From the NCBI RefSeq assembly GCF_900215355.1, contig NZ_OBEA01000006.1:186001-250000 (forward strand): DNA of 64,000 nt, read 5' to 3'. Source of the stretch: Pseudooceanicola antarcticus (GTDB taxonomy: Bacteria > Pseudomonadota > Alphaproteobacteria > Rhodobacterales > Rhodobacteraceae). Positions 1 to 9,103 of the stretch are shown piece after piece (positions within the stretch are counted from its first letter, which is position 1; every line of letters begins with the position of its first letter). The notes beneath the pieces are model-generated. The model was not told where the DNA came from. It saw nothing but the letters and a program-made list of their open reading frames with translations, and did no database searches. The position numbers and the translations under genes are program-made.

Positions 1-1146
1 GAAGGCGAGTCGGCCGACGACATCGGCGAGATCTCCGCAGCGCCCGAGGCCGCACCGGCCGAGGCGGACGCCGAGGAGGCCCCTGCGGCCACCGAGGCGC
101 CCGCAGCCTCCGCCCCTGCCGAGGTCAAGTCGAACGCCAGCCCCGACTGGCCCGAAGGCACCGAGATGCGCGAGCAGACCGTGCGCGAAGCCCTGCGCGA
201 CGCCATGGCCGAAGAGATGCGCTCCGACACCAATGTCTACGTCATGGGTGAAGAGGTGGCCGAGTACCAGGGTGCCTACAAGGTCACGCAGGGCCTGCTG
301 GACGAGTTCGGCCCCAAGCGCGTCGTCGACACGCCCATCACCGAGCACGGCTTCGCCGGCCTCGCCGTCGGTGCCGCCTTCGGTGGCCTGAAGCCCATCG
401 TCGAGTTCATGACCTTCAACTTCGCCATGCAGGCGATTGACCAGATCATCAACTCCGCCGCCAAGACGCTCTACATGTCCGGCGGCCAGATGGGCGCGCC
501 CATGGTCTTCCGCGGCCCCAACGGTGCCGCCGCCCGCGTCGGCGCCCAGCACTCCCAGGACTACGCCGCCTGGTATTCGCATATCCCCGGCCTGAAGGTC
601 GTGATGCCCTACTCCGCCGCAGACGCGAAAGGTCTGCTGAAGCAGGCCATCCGCGATCCGAACCCGGTGATCTTCCTGGAAAACGAGATCCTCTACGGCC
701 GCTCCTTCGAGGTTCCGGTGCTGGAAGATTTCACCATTCCCTTCGGCAAGGCCCGCATCTGGCGCGAGGGCAGCGATGTGACCATCGTGTCCTTCGGCAT
801 CGGCATGCAGTATGCGCTCGAAGCCGCCGACAAGCTGGCCGACGAGGGCATCAGCGCCGAGGTCATCGACCTGCGGACCCTGCGCCCCATCGACTACGAC
901 ACCGTGCTGGCCTCCGTGATGAAGACCAACCGCTGCGTCACCGTCGAGGAAGGCTTCCCGGTCGGCTCCATCGGCAACCACCTGTCGGCCACGATCATGG
1001 AACGCGCCTTCGACTACCTCGATGCGCCGGTGATCAACTGCACCGGCAAGGACGTTCCGATGCCCTATGCCGCCAACCTCGAAAAGCACGCCCTGGTGAC
1101 CACCGACGAGGTGATCGCCGCGGTGAAGAAAGTCACCTACCGCTAA
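1..1146 (+). CDS. pdhB: Pyruvate dehydrogenase E1 component, beta subunit (5' end outside window)
   Basis: This is the thiamine-diphosphate E1 beta subunit, which with E1 alpha decarboxylates pyruvate and passes the acetyl group to the lipoyl arm of E2. The frame is open from base 1, so the true start lies upstream. Residues encoded by about 1-165 form an Ala/Glu/Pro-rich linker, as expected between an N-terminal lipoyl domain and the E1-beta core; lipoylated PdhB proteins are typical of alphaproteobacteria. The core starts near the [10 protein letters not shown] segment at 166 and keeps family motifs such as [12 protein letters not shown] and PITEHGF. The stop is 10 bases before pdhC, so both belong to one operon. 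The lipoyl domain itself is not visible. Confidence 0.96.
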   Translation, partial: EGESADDIGEISAAPEAAPAEADAEEAPAATEAPAASAPAEVKSNASPDWPEGTEMREQTVREALRDAMAEEMRSDTNVYVMGEEVAEYQGAYKVTQGLLDEFGPKRVVDTPITEHGFAGLAVGAAFGGLKPIVEFMTFNFAMQAIDQIINSAAKTLYMSGGQMGAPMVFRGPNGAAARVGAQHSQDYAAWYSHIPGLKVVMPYSAADAKGLLKQAIRDPNPVIFLENEILYGRSFEVPVLEDFTIPFGKARIWREGSDVTIVSFGIGMQYALEAADKLADEGISAEVIDLRTLRPIDYDTVLASVMKTNRCVTVEEGFPVGSIGNHLSATIMERAFDYLDAPVINCTGKDVPMPYAANLEKHALVTTDEVIAAVKKVTYR

Positions 1147-1156
1147 GGAGAGAGAG

Positions 1157-2491
1157 ATGCCCACAGAAATTCTGATGCCCGCCCTCTCTCCGACGATGGA
1201 GGAAGGCACCCTGGCCAAGTGGCTCGTGAAGGAAGGCGACACCGTCTCCTCCGGCGACCTGCTGGCCGAGATCGAGACCGACAAGGCGACGATGGAATTC
1301 GAGGCCGTCGACGAAGGCGTCATCGGCAAGATCCTGATCGCCGACGGCACCGAAGGCGTGAAGGTCAACACCCCGATCGCCGTGCTGCTGGAAGAGGGCG
1401 AGTCGGCTGACGACATCGACAGCGGGGCCTCTGCCCCGGCGGCGAAGTCCGAGGAAAAGGCCGCCCCTGCCGAAACCGCATCCACCGCGACCCAGGGTGG
1501 CGCCACCGCCGAGACCGGCAAACCCGTCGACACGCCCGCCCCCGCCGCGCCCAAGGGCGCGGACGGCAAGCGTATCTTCGCCTCGCCCCTGGCCCGCCGC
1601 ATCGCGGCTCAGAAGGGCCTGGACCTGGCGTCCCTGAAGGGCTCGGGCCCCAAGGGTCGTATCGTCAAGGCCGATGTCGAAGCCGCCGAGGCCAAGCCTG
1701 CCGCTGCCAAGTCCGAGGCCGCCGCGCCCAAGGCCGCAGCCGCTGCTGCCGCCCCTGCCGGCCCCTCGACCGACGCCGTCCTCAAGATGTACGAGGGCCG
1801 CGAGTTTGAAGAGGTCAAGCTGGACGGCATGCGCAAGACCATTGCCGCCCGTCTCACCGAGGCCAAGCAGACCATCCCGCACTTCTACCTGCGCCGCGAC
1901 ATCAAGCTCGATGCGCTGATGAAGTTCCGCAGCCAGCTGAACAAGCAGCTGGAAGCGCGGGGCGTGAAGCTCTCGGTCAATGACTTCATCATCAAGGCCT
2001 GCGCCCTGGCGCTGCAGTCCGTGCCCGACGCAAATGCCGTCTGGGCCGGGGATCGCGTGCTGAAGCTGAAGCCCTCGGACGTGGCCGTTGCGGTCGCCAT
2101 CGAAGGCGGTCTCTTCACCCCGGTGCTGAAGGATGCCGACAGCAAGTCGCTGTCCGCCCTCTCCGCCGAGATGAAGGACCTGGCCGGTCGCGCCCGCGAT
2201 CGCAAGCTCGCCCCCCATGAATACCAGGGCGGTGCCTTTGCGGTCTCCAACCTCGGCATGTTCGGCATCGACAACTTCGACGCGGTGATCAACCCGCCCC
2301 ATGGCGCCATCCTGGCCGTCGGCGCGGGCGTGAAGAAGCCGGTGGTGAACGCGGAAGGCGAGGTCGAGGTCGCCACGGTGATGTCCGTGACCCTCTCGGT
2401 CGATCACCGGGTCATCGACGGGGCCCTTGGCGCCGAGCTGCTGAAGGCCATCGTCGAGAACCTGGAAAACCCGATGCTGATGCTGGCCTGA
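1157..2491 (+). CDS. pdhC: Dihydrolipoamide acetyltransferase (E2) of the pyruvate dehydrogenase complex
   Basis: This 444-residue protein is the E2 core that moves the acetyl group from lipoyl-lysine to CoA. The N-terminal lipoyl domain (about 1-75) carries the modified lysine in the ETDKATMEFE motif, Lys43. An Ala/Pro-rich linker leads to a peripheral subunit-binding domain near 138-172 (ASPLARRIA, GPKGRIVKADV). After a second flexible linker, the catalytic domain ends with DHRVIDG, whose His417 is the expected catalytic base. The AAGGAGAGAGAG stretch just before the ATG is a strong ribosome binding site. A terminator follows at 2551, so this is the last gene of the pdh operon here. Confidence 0.97.
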   Translation: MPTEILMPALSPTMEEGTLAKWLVKEGDTVSSGDLLAEIETDKATMEFEAVDEGVIGKILIADGTEGVKVNTPIAVLLEEGESADDIDSGASAPAAKSEEKAAPAETASTATQGGATAETGKPVDTPAPAAPKGADGKRIFASPLARRIAAQKGLDLASLKGSGPKGRIVKADVEAAEAKPAAAKSEAAAPKAAAAAAAPAGPSTDAVLKMYEGREFEEVKLDGMRKTIAARLTEAKQTIPHFYLRRDIKLDALMKFRSQLNKQLEARGVKLSVNDFIIKACALALQSVPDANAVWAGDRVLKLKPSDVAVAVAIEGGLFTPVLKDADSKSLSALSAEMKDLAGRARDRKLAPHEYQGGAFAVSNLGMFGIDNFDAVINPPHGAILAVGAGVKKPVVNAEGEVEVATVMSVTLSVDHRVIDGALGAELLKAIVENLENPMLMLA

Positions 2492-2550
2492 CGGTTTCGG
2501 CCCCTCGGGGCCGAGCCTTGGGCGACAGTAACTTTGGCAGTCTAATCGAA

Positions 2551-2584
2551 GGGCCCGCCGGTGCGATCCGGCGGGCCCTTTCTC
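2551..2584 (+). terminator. Intrinsic terminator after pdhC
   Basis: An 11-bp perfect stem (GGGCCCGCCGG / CCGGCGGGCCC) with a 6-base loop is followed by TTTCTCTTTT. It lies 60 bases past the pdhC stop and upstream of the chosen start of the next gene, which argues against a longer N-terminus for that gene. Confidence 0.9.
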
Positions 2585-2664
2585 TTTTGCCCCAAAGGGT
2601 TCGTCCCCTCTCGACTCTGCCGCGCCGGGGCGCGAAGCTGCGCCGAGGTCCGGGAGTTTCTGCC

Positions 2665-3735
2665 ATGCCCATTCTCGATTACGGTGTCTGGAGAGGCCGC
2701 CCGGTCCGCGTCTCTGCCGAGCGCTTGGACCAGGATGCGACGAGCCCGCATATCCACCTGTTCTTCGACGATGGCACGGGCGGTCATTTCGCCGGCACCA
2801 AGCGCGCCTCGATCAACGTCAAGTCGCTCTCGACCCTGTCCGAGCTGGTCTATTGGCATATCCCCGACCTGCGCCATCCCATCACCGATGCCCTGCGTCA
2901 TCTCTCGCGCGGTTTCACGCCGGTCGAGAGCCTCCCCGGCGGGCTGGCACTGGACTACATCCGCTCGAACATCCTCGACTTCGAGGCGGGCCGCATCCTG
3001 CCCCATGACGAGCCGGGCCATATCGCCAACGACATCATCGACTTCGTGCTGCCCGAGCTCGAAGCCGCCATCGCGCGCCGTGCCACCGTCTACCTGCTGG
3101 GAGAGCCCTACTCCGACCGTCAGGGCCTGCATGACATCCACATGAACCAGGGCAGCACCGAGCGTTTCGCCAAGTACAACGGCCCCTGGCAGGACGGCGC
3201 GGTGATCCTGCACTACGAGGCCGAGGATCGCTTTGCCGGGCTCTTTATGGCCTTTGCCTCTCAGGCGGTGCATACCGACGAGGTCACGGGCCATGCCCTG
3301 CCGGGCGCGCCCAATTTCGCCAGCTACCTCGGTGCCCGCCCGCTCTCGCCAGAGGCGGCAGTACCACCGGCGATGCCGCTGCGGCCCGACCGGCGGGTGG
3401 TGATCAGCGGCGCGCTGGTCAATCCGGCGGGGGTCGAGAACCGCCCCAGCTCGAAGGGCCAGCCCGAGACGGTCTACCTGATGAACCGCTCGGACGAGGG
3501 GCTGTCGCTGGCAGGCTGGAAAATACTGAACAAGCTCGACGAGGTACGCGAACTGGCGGGCGATGCCTGGCTGGCGCCGGGGGCCGTGCTGGCGGTGCCG
3601 ATGACCGGGGTGGTGCTGTCGAACCGGGGTGGCACGATCACCCTGCTCGATCCGCAGGGCCTGAAGGTCGACGGTGTCTGCTATACCGCCGCCGAGGCCA
3701 AGCCCGAGGGCAAGGTCGTCACCTTCCGCCGCTAG
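2665..3735 (+). CDS. DUF2278 (YukJ-like) protein with C-terminal lamin-tail-like domain
   Basis: This is a 356-residue cytosolic-looking protein of unknown function. The N-terminal two thirds match what I know of the DUF2278/YukJ family: it opens with ILDYGVWRGRP, has a central IRSNILDFE segment, and contains the family-like DIHMNQGS stretch near residue 160. The last roughly 110 residues look like a lamin-tail (LTD) beta-sandwich, with GVENRPSSKGQPETVYLMNR, LAGWKI and LDPQGLKVDGVCY. This two-domain arrangement recurs in DUF2278 proteins. I chose the ATG at 2665 because GGGAG precedes it by about 8 bases and because an earlier start would read through the terminator. No signal peptide or membrane segment is visible. 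Confidence 0.75.
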   Translation: MPILDYGVWRGRPVRVSAERLDQDATSPHIHLFFDDGTGGHFAGTKRASINVKSLSTLSELVYWHIPDLRHPITDALRHLSRGFTPVESLPGGLALDYIRSNILDFEAGRILPHDEPGHIANDIIDFVLPELEAAIARRATVYLLGEPYSDRQGLHDIHMNQGSTERFAKYNGPWQDGAVILHYEAEDRFAGLFMAFASQAVHTDEVTGHALPGAPNFASYLGARPLSPEAAVPPAMPLRPDRRVVISGALVNPAGVENRPSSKGQPETVYLMNRSDEGLSLAGWKILNKLDEVRELAGDAWLAPGAVLAVPMTGVVLSNRGGTITLLDPQGLKVDGVCYTAAEAKPEGKVVTFRR

Positions 3736-3740
3736 ACCGC

Positions 3741-3763
3741 AAAAGGGCGCCCGAAGGCGCCCC
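3741..3763 (-). terminator. Intrinsic terminator after cysE
   Basis: Read on the minus strand, GGGCGCC-TTCG-GGCGCCC is followed by TTTT. The UUCG-type tetraloop makes a very stable hairpin. It lies between the convergent stops of the DUF2278 gene and cysE and may also slow transcription from the plus side. Confidence 0.85.
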
Positions 3764-3786
3764 GAATGCAGGTCCGTGTAACGGGC

Positions 3787-4614
3787 TCACTTGCCCAGAA
3801 GCTGGTCCATGCGCAGCGCCGGCTGGTCACAGCCCGCCTCGCCCACGATCTTGGCCGGGACGCCGGCGACGGTCTTGCAGGGCGGCACCTCGTGCAGCAC
3901 GACGGAGCCCGCGGCCACGCGCGAGCAATTGCCGACCTTGATATTGCCCAGCACCTTGGCACCAGCGCCGATCAGAACGCCGTTGCCGATCTTCGGGTGG
4001 CGGTCCTCTTCTTCCTTGCCGGTCCCGCCAAGCGTCACCGAATGCAGCATCGAGACATTGTCGCCGACCACGGCGGTCTCGCCCACCACGATGGAATGGG
4101 CGTGGTCGATCATGATGCCCTTGCCGATGACCGCGGCCGGATGGATATCCACGCCGAAGACCTCGGAGCAACGCATCTGGAAGAAATAGGCCAGGTCGCG
4201 GCGGCCCTCCGTCCACAGCCAATGGGCGATCCGGTAGCTCTGCACCGCCTGGTAGCCCTTGAAGTAGAGCAGCGGCTGGATGAACCGATGGCAGGCCGCA
4301 TCGCGCTCGTAGGTGGCGACGATATCGGCACGGGCCGAGGCGGCGATCTCGGGATCGCTACGGATCGCCTCGTCACAGATCTCGCGCAGAAGCTGGCCGG
4401 GCATCTCGTCCGAGGCCAGCTTCATCGAGACCCGGTACGCAAGCGCCCGCTCGAAGGAGGGGTGGTGCAACAGCGTCGAGTGGACGAGCCCGCCAAGCAG
4501 CGGTTCATCGGCGACGGCCTCTTCGGCTTCGCGCAGGATGCGGTCCCAGACGGGGTCCAGCTCTGCCAGCTTCGGGTTGGAATGTGCCATGGTCATTTTC
4601 CCGTTTCGGGCCAT
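3787..4614 (-). CDS. cysE: Serine O-acetyltransferase
   Basis: CysE makes O-acetylserine from serine and acetyl-CoA, the first step of cysteine synthesis. The 275 residues show the helical N-terminal region (to about 150) followed by the left-handed beta-helix of hexapeptide repeats. Catalytic-site segments are clear: GVDIHPAAVIGKGIMIDHA, GETAVVGDNVSMLHSVTLGG and the C-terminal VPAKIVG. The start is not certain. ATG at 4614 has AGGG about 8 bases upstream; ATG at 4590 (MAHSNPK) is nearly as well placed. It is a single-gene unit directly downstream of the GTA cluster, separated from it by a long inverted repeat. Confidence 0.95.
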   Translation of the reverse strand: MARNGKMTMAHSNPKLAELDPVWDRILREAEEAVADEPLLGGLVHSTLLHHPSFERALAYRVSMKLASDEMPGQLLREICDEAIRSDPEIAASARADIVATYERDAACHRFIQPLLYFKGYQAVQSYRIAHWLWTEGRRDLAYFFQMRCSEVFGVDIHPAAVIGKGIMIDHAHSIVVGETAVVGDNVSMLHSVTLGGTGKEEEDRHPKIGNGVLIGAGAKVLGNIKVGNCSRVAAGSVVLHEVPPCKTVAGVPAKIVGEAGCDQPALRMDQLLGK

Positions 4615-4637
4615 TTGAGCGACCCTAAGATCCGTAG

Positions 4638-4643
4638 ATCATA
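4638..4643 (-). promoter_or_regulatory. Possible -10 box for cysE
   Basis: TATGAT on the minus strand lies 24-30 bases before the cysE ATG at 4614. No good -35 element stands 16-18 bases upstream, so this is only a weak call. Confidence 0.3.
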
Positions 4644-4682
4644 GCAGATAGGTACGCCGGGGAAAATGCAAAGGCGTGAGGC

Positions 4683-4724
4683 GGGCGATCACGATGAGGA
4701 ATGCAAGATTTCCCGTGATCGCCC
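4683..4724. other. Long inverted repeat between GTA gene g15 and cysE
   Basis: GGGCGATCACG and CGTGATCGCCC form a perfect 11-bp inverted repeat with a 20-base loop, starting 11 bases past the g15 stop. No T-run follows on the minus strand, so it is not a textbook intrinsic terminator. It could still end or stabilise the GTA transcript. Confidence 0.6.
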
Positions 4725-4735
4725 CACCCCGCCGC

Positions 4736-7700
4736 TCAGACCGAGAAGGTCAGCCTGGCAAAGGCCCCCGGACCGAAGCTGGCCGAGATCTGGGCCACCT
4801 CCATCTCGGCAAGCCCCGAAAGACCGTCGGCCGCCTGATCGGCCGCGCTGTAGGTCCAGGAGGTCGCCTCGACCGTGACCTCGCGCAGCACCGCGCCCGC
4901 CTTGCGGATACGCAGCCGGAAGGCCAGCGCCTCTTCCCCCAGTGGCACTTCGGCCAGGTCCCAGCTGTCGCCCTCGATCCGCGTGCGGCGCACCCAGCTG
5001 AAGGTGATGTCACCCGAAGGCTGCGTCTCTGCCCGCAGGTGACAGGGCGCATAGGGTTTCAGGCCTATCCCGTCGAAGGCCCAGACCTCGTGCCGGTAGG
5101 CCGGATCATCCGGGCCACGCGCCGCCGGTCCGACCCGGTAATGCCGTGCCAGCCGCCTCTGGCTGGGCGCCAGGGTGATCTGCCGCGGCACCTGGTCAAG
5201 CAGAACCACCCAGGAGCCCTCGGGCCAGACCTCGGACATCAGCGCCTCGGAGCCCAGCTGCCCGCGCAGCCGGTGCGACAGCAGGTAGCTGCCCTGTCCC
5301 GTCACGACGGCATCGCGGAACTGGAAGAGCTCCCAGTTGGACGGGTCTCCATCGCCGATGGCCATCAGGTTGGCGCCAGAAAGAAGCCCCGCCTCGTCGG
5401 TCGAGGACAGCGTCCCGGAGGTCAGAGAGACGCCAAGCGGCGCCCCCCGGTCGAAGCGCCCCACGGGTCCCTCGGCAAGCGGGGTCGTTGTGACGCCGAT
5501 GGTGGCGCGGGCACTCAGTACCTGGTCCAGCTGGTAGCCCGCATCCGAACCCGCGCCATAGACCGCGACGCTGCCCGGCCAGGGATCGCCCGTCACCGCA
5601 ATATGCGGCGCATGGGGGGCCTCGTCGCCGCGAATGAGCGGCAGGTCCAGCCAGAGCGGCATCACCGGCAGCGGCGCCGAGAAACCGGCGACCGAAGGCA
5701 AGGGCTCGCTCAGCGCGCCGGGCCGGTAGACCTGCGGGTCGATCCGCACGGCCTCGACCAGGGTGGCCGGGCCATGTTCGGCCCGGTCGATCCGGTAGAG
5801 CGCCTGGCCCTCGTCCTCCTCCAGCGCGATGACATTGCCCGCCCCCAGCTCCCGGCGCGAGGGCGGCAAGGCCAGCCGCAGGCTGTCACGCGCCACCCGC
5901 GCCTCCGCCAGCCAGCGCTCCACCACCTGCCGCCCCTCGCCCCGCGTCATCGCCAGGGCGATCTCGCTGCCGGCCACGGCGCGGCTTGCCTCGTCGGGCA
6001 GGATCGCCTCTTCCGAGACGCGGGCGAAATCGGCATTGGCCTCGACGAAACGCAGGCGCATCCGGCCGGCCATCTCGGCCTCGGGGCCACGCTGGCGCTC
6101 CACCGTGCCCTCCAGCTCTGCGCTCAGCGCCAGGGTGTCCTGGTCCAGCTCTGCGATCAGCGGGCCACCCCGCATGGTGAAGCGCAGCACCCCGTCGCGT
6201 TCCACTGCGTCGAAGCCGTAGCGCAGCATCAGGGGTTGCAGCGCCGCACGGGCCTCGCGCACCTCGTCGTCGCAATAGCCGCTGACCACTCCGTAAAGCG
6301 CGCGCACATCGTAGTGCTCCAGCCCCGCCTGGGCGCAGATCTCGGCCACCGTCAGCGCCAGTGACCGCGAAGAGGCCCGCCCGGTGATCCAATGGCCGGC
6401 GCGGTAGTTCTCTCCGTCGCTCCAGGTCCCGAGGTCATTGGGGAAATGCGGGAAAGGCCGCGCATCCCAGGCCCAGACGAAGGCGCGCGACATGTCCAGC
6501 ATCGGCGCTCCGTAAAGCTCGGAGACAGGGTTATGCGCCGGATCGTTCCAGTAGCCATGCATCACCCGCAGGTATTGCTGCTGGATCACTTCATCCCGCG
6601 CCCCGGTTGAATACCGCGGCAAGGCGGATTCCGAGCTCTTCGGGTCCAGGAACTTGTTCGGCTGGTTGGTGCCACGGTCGACGGCGGCACAGCCCAGCTC
6701 GGTGAACCAGATCGGCTTCGAGCGCGGCACCCAGGCCGTTGGCGTCTCCTGCCGCACACCGCCGATACGCTCGTGGTGGTCGTTGTCCCACCAGTTGCGC
6801 AGATCCTTGATGCGCCAGATCCAGGGCTCATCGTGGGCCCCGTCGGTGATCGGCGTGCGGATCTGCGCGGCGCGGGCCTCGGGCGAATGGTAGTACCAGT
6901 CGTAAAGCTCTCCGCCCTCGATGTTTTCCGCCAGGTAGGCGGCATCGTAGATGCTGTCGTATTGCTGCGCGTCGAGATGCGTATCGCCCTCGCGCCAGTC
7001 CGACAGCGGCATGTAATTGTCGATCCCGATGAAGTCGATCTGCGGATCGGCCCAGAGCGGATCGAGATGGAAGTAGCGATCGCCCGAACCATCCTGGGGC
7101 TGATAGCCGAAATATTCCGTCCAGTCGGCGGCATAGCCCAGCTTCACATTCGGCCCGAGGATCGCGCGCACCTCCGAGGCCAGGTCCCTCAGCGCCGCGA
7201 CCGCCGGGAAGCTGCCGCCCGCGCCTCGGATCCGGGTCAGCGCCACCATCTCGGAGCCGATGCAGAAGCTGTCCACCCCACCTGCTGCCGCGCAAAGCGC
7301 TGCGCAATGCAGGATGAAGCGCCGATAGCGCCATTCAGCCGGGCCCGCGTAGCTCACCGCCCCCGGGACGATGCCGAAATCAGAAGCCTGGGCGATCCCC
7401 ATGAAGGCCGCCACCTCCGCCTCGGCCACTGCCGTGCCATCGGGCGAGCCCGGACGGTCGGGCGCCTGCGAGGTGGTGATGCGTCCCCGCCAGGGCAGAT
7501 GCGGCTGGGTGTCCTCGTCGCTGTAGGGATCGGGCAGGCTGTTGCCCGGCTCCTGGTCCATCAGCAGGAAGGGGTAGAACATCACCGCCTTGCCGCGCGC
7601 ATTCAATGCCGCGATCGCCTCGATCACCGAGGCATCCGCCGGAGTTCCGCCATAAAGCGCCCGCCCCTCGTCATCCTGAGCCACCAAAGCTGCCGCTGCG

Positions 7701-8662
7701 CGCGAAAGCCCGGCCACGTTCCAGGGCATCTCCTTGCCATCATATTGGGTTTGCTCGACTTTAGGGCGGATCTCGCAAGAGCCGCAGCGCAGGTCGTCTC
7801 CGAACCACGACACGATCAGCGAGACAGCCTCGCAATCGGTGAAAGAGGCGTCTAGCTGATCCAGAGAGGTCTCGAGATCGCTCTTGCCCGAGGGTGAATT
7901 GACATTTGCGAGCCCCACGTGACCTGCCCCGTAGTCGTAGCTGACGCGGGTGGTGGCGAGGGCGTATTCGCCGCTGCCGGGCATCAGCGCCACGCCACGG
8001 ATGGCATGGGCGGGCTCGTTGGCCGCCTCGGGCAGCGCGGCGGGCGCCGGGCGCAGCACCTCGAACGAGAACTGCGGGATCCGGTTCCCGAATTGCTCCA
8101 GCGAGAGGTCCTCGATGACCAGGTAGGCGGTGCCGCGATAGGCGGGGACCTGGCCCGCACCCTCGACCGCCTCCATCTTCGGGTCGGGCAGCTGGTCCGC
8201 ACTGCCCCTGTAGACCCGCATGTCGAGATCAGACGGGGCGATCTCGGCCCCGTCGGCCCAGATACGCCCGACACCGGAAATCTCGCCCTCGCAGAGCGCG
8301 ATGGCAAGGCTGACGGAATAGGAATGCTCGGTGACCTTGGGCTGAGAGGGCGCGCCCTTGCCACCGCCCGAGGTGCGGGTGGTCTCGAGGAATTCAGAGG
8401 CCCAGATCACCTGTCCCGCCACCCGCATGCGGCCATAGACGCGGGCCACCGGGTCCCCCTCTCCGGCGCCGGTCAGGCGGAACCTGTCGACGCGACCGGT
8501 CTCGATGGCTTCAGAGCCCTGACCCAGCAGGCGCTGGTCGATGACACGCCCCAGGGTGGCCCCGACAAAGCGCCCGGCAGCAACGGCCGAAAGGCCCAGG
8601 ACCGAGCCGCCGACAGAGCCGCCGATGGCCGCGCCGGCGGCGGAGAGAAGAACGGTTGCCAT
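4736..8662 (-). CDS. GTA tail-tip 'megatron' protein (g15), TIM-barrel-like host-contact protein
   Basis: At 1308 residues this is the largest GTA protein, close to the roughly 1300 residues of R. capsulatus Rcc01698. In the solved particle this family forms the baseplate centre and is thought to help pierce the cell envelope. The N-terminus is Gly/Ala-rich and hydrophobic. A central GTA TIM-barrel-like region follows (roughly 420-760, with segments such as FIGIDNYMPLSDWRE and KPIWFTELGC), then a phage-tail protein region and a beta-rich C-terminus. It is the last cluster gene, 3 bases after the g14 stop. The frame is intact with no obvious decay. Confidence 0.93.
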   Translation of the reverse strand: MATVLLSAAGAAIGGSVGGSVLGLSAVAAGRFVGATLGRVIDQRLLGQGSEAIETGRVDRFRLTGAGEGDPVARVYGRMRVAGQVIWASEFLETTRTSGGGKGAPSQPKVTEHSYSVSLAIALCEGEISGVGRIWADGAEIAPSDLDMRVYRGSADQLPDPKMEAVEGAGQVPAYRGTAYLVIEDLSLEQFGNRIPQFSFEVLRPAPAALPEAANEPAHAIRGVALMPGSGEYALATTRVSYDYGAGHVGLANVNSPSGKSDLETSLDQLDASFTDCEAVSLIVSWFGDDLRCGSCEIRPKVEQTQYDGKEMPWNVAGLSRAAAALVAQDDEGRALYGGTPADASVIEAIAALNARGKAVMFYPFLLMDQEPGNSLPDPYSDEDTQPHLPWRGRITTSQAPDRPGSPDGTAVAEAEVAAFMGIAQASDFGIVPGAVSYAGPAEWRYRRFILHCAALCAAAGGVDSFCIGSEMVALTRIRGAGGSFPAVAALRDLASEVRAILGPNVKLGYAADWTEYFGYQPQDGSGDRYFHLDPLWADPQIDFIGIDNYMPLSDWREGDTHLDAQQYDSIYDAAYLAENIEGGELYDWYYHSPEARAAQIRTPITDGAHDEPWIWRIKDLRNWWDNDHHERIGGVRQETPTAWVPRSKPIWFTELGCAAVDRGTNQPNKFLDPKSSESALPRYSTGARDEVIQQQYLRVMHGYWNDPAHNPVSELYGAPMLDMSRAFVWAWDARPFPHFPNDLGTWSDGENYRAGHWITGRASSRSLALTVAEICAQAGLEHYDVRALYGVVSGYCDDEVREARAALQPLMLRYGFDAVERDGVLRFTMRGGPLIAELDQDTLALSAELEGTVERQRGPEAEMAGRMRLRFVEANADFARVSEEAILPDEASRAVAGSEIALAMTRGEGRQVVERWLAEARVARDSLRLALPPSRRELGAGNVIALEEDEGQALYRIDRAEHGPATLVEAVRIDPQVYRPGALSEPLPSVAGFSAPLPVMPLWLDLPLIRGDEAPHAPHIAVTGDPWPGSVAVYGAGSDAGYQLDQVLSARATIGVTTTPLAEGPVGRFDRGAPLGVSLTSGTLSSTDEAGLLSGANLMAIGDGDPSNWELFQFRDAVVTGQGSYLLSHRLRGQLGSEALMSEVWPEGSWVVLLDQVPRQITLAPSQRRLARHYRVGPAARGPDDPAYRHEVWAFDGIGLKPYAPCHLRAETQPSGDITFSWVRRTRIEGDSWDLAEVPLGEEALAFRLRIRKAGAVLREVTVEATSWTYSAADQAADGLSGLAEMEVAQISASFGPGAFARLTFSV

Positions 8663-8665
8663 GGG

Positions 8666-9103
8666 TTACACCTCGTCGGGGAATGCGAAACTGGCCACGA
8701 TCCGGCGCCGCCAGGGCTGGCTCAGCGGGCTTTCAAGCACCGCGTGGCCGGAATAGGCATGAATGAAGGTCGGATAGGCCCCACCCTGGGCGAGGATGCC
8801 CAGGTGCTTGGCCACCGCACCGGCGCGCATGCGGAAGAGCAGCACATCGCCCGGCTGCGGCGCACCCTCGCGTGGCAGCAGGTGGCGGCGCGCGGCGCTC
8901 CAGAGGCGTTCCTGCCGCTGCGGTTCGGACCAGTCGGGCGTATAAGCGGGCACCGCTGCGGGCTCCTGTCCCAGCACCTCGCGCCAGACACCACGCAAGA
9001 GCCCGAGGCAATCTGTGCCTGCCCCCTTGAGCGAGGCCTGGTGCAGGTAGGGGGTGCCGATCCAGCCACGCGCGGCCTGAACCACCTGGTCCGCCCGGCT
9101 CAT
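8666..9103 (-). CDS. GTA cell-wall peptidase, NlpC/P60 family (g14)
   Basis: This 145-residue peptidase should cut peptidoglycan during DNA delivery. The catalytic cysteine is Cys32 in GTDCLGLL, and His100 in AKHLGIL fits the catalytic histidine of NlpC/P60 enzymes. I chose the ATG at 9103 because it overlaps the g13 stop in an ATGA arrangement; a longer reading frame exists but would run far into g13. It matches R. capsulatus Rcc01697 in position and size. Confidence 0.93.
   Translation of the reverse strand: MSRADQVVQAARGWIGTPYLHQASLKGAGTDCLGLLRGVWREVLGQEPAAVPAYTPDWSEPQRQERLWSAARRHLLPREGAPQPGDVLLFRMRAGAVAKHLGILAQGGAYPTFIHAYSGHAVLESPLSQPWRRRIVASFAFPDEV

Noticed and set aside
2518-2664. Upstream TTG start for the DUF2278 gene
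   Set aside because: It would translate through a strong terminator hairpin, and the added residues are unlike the family.
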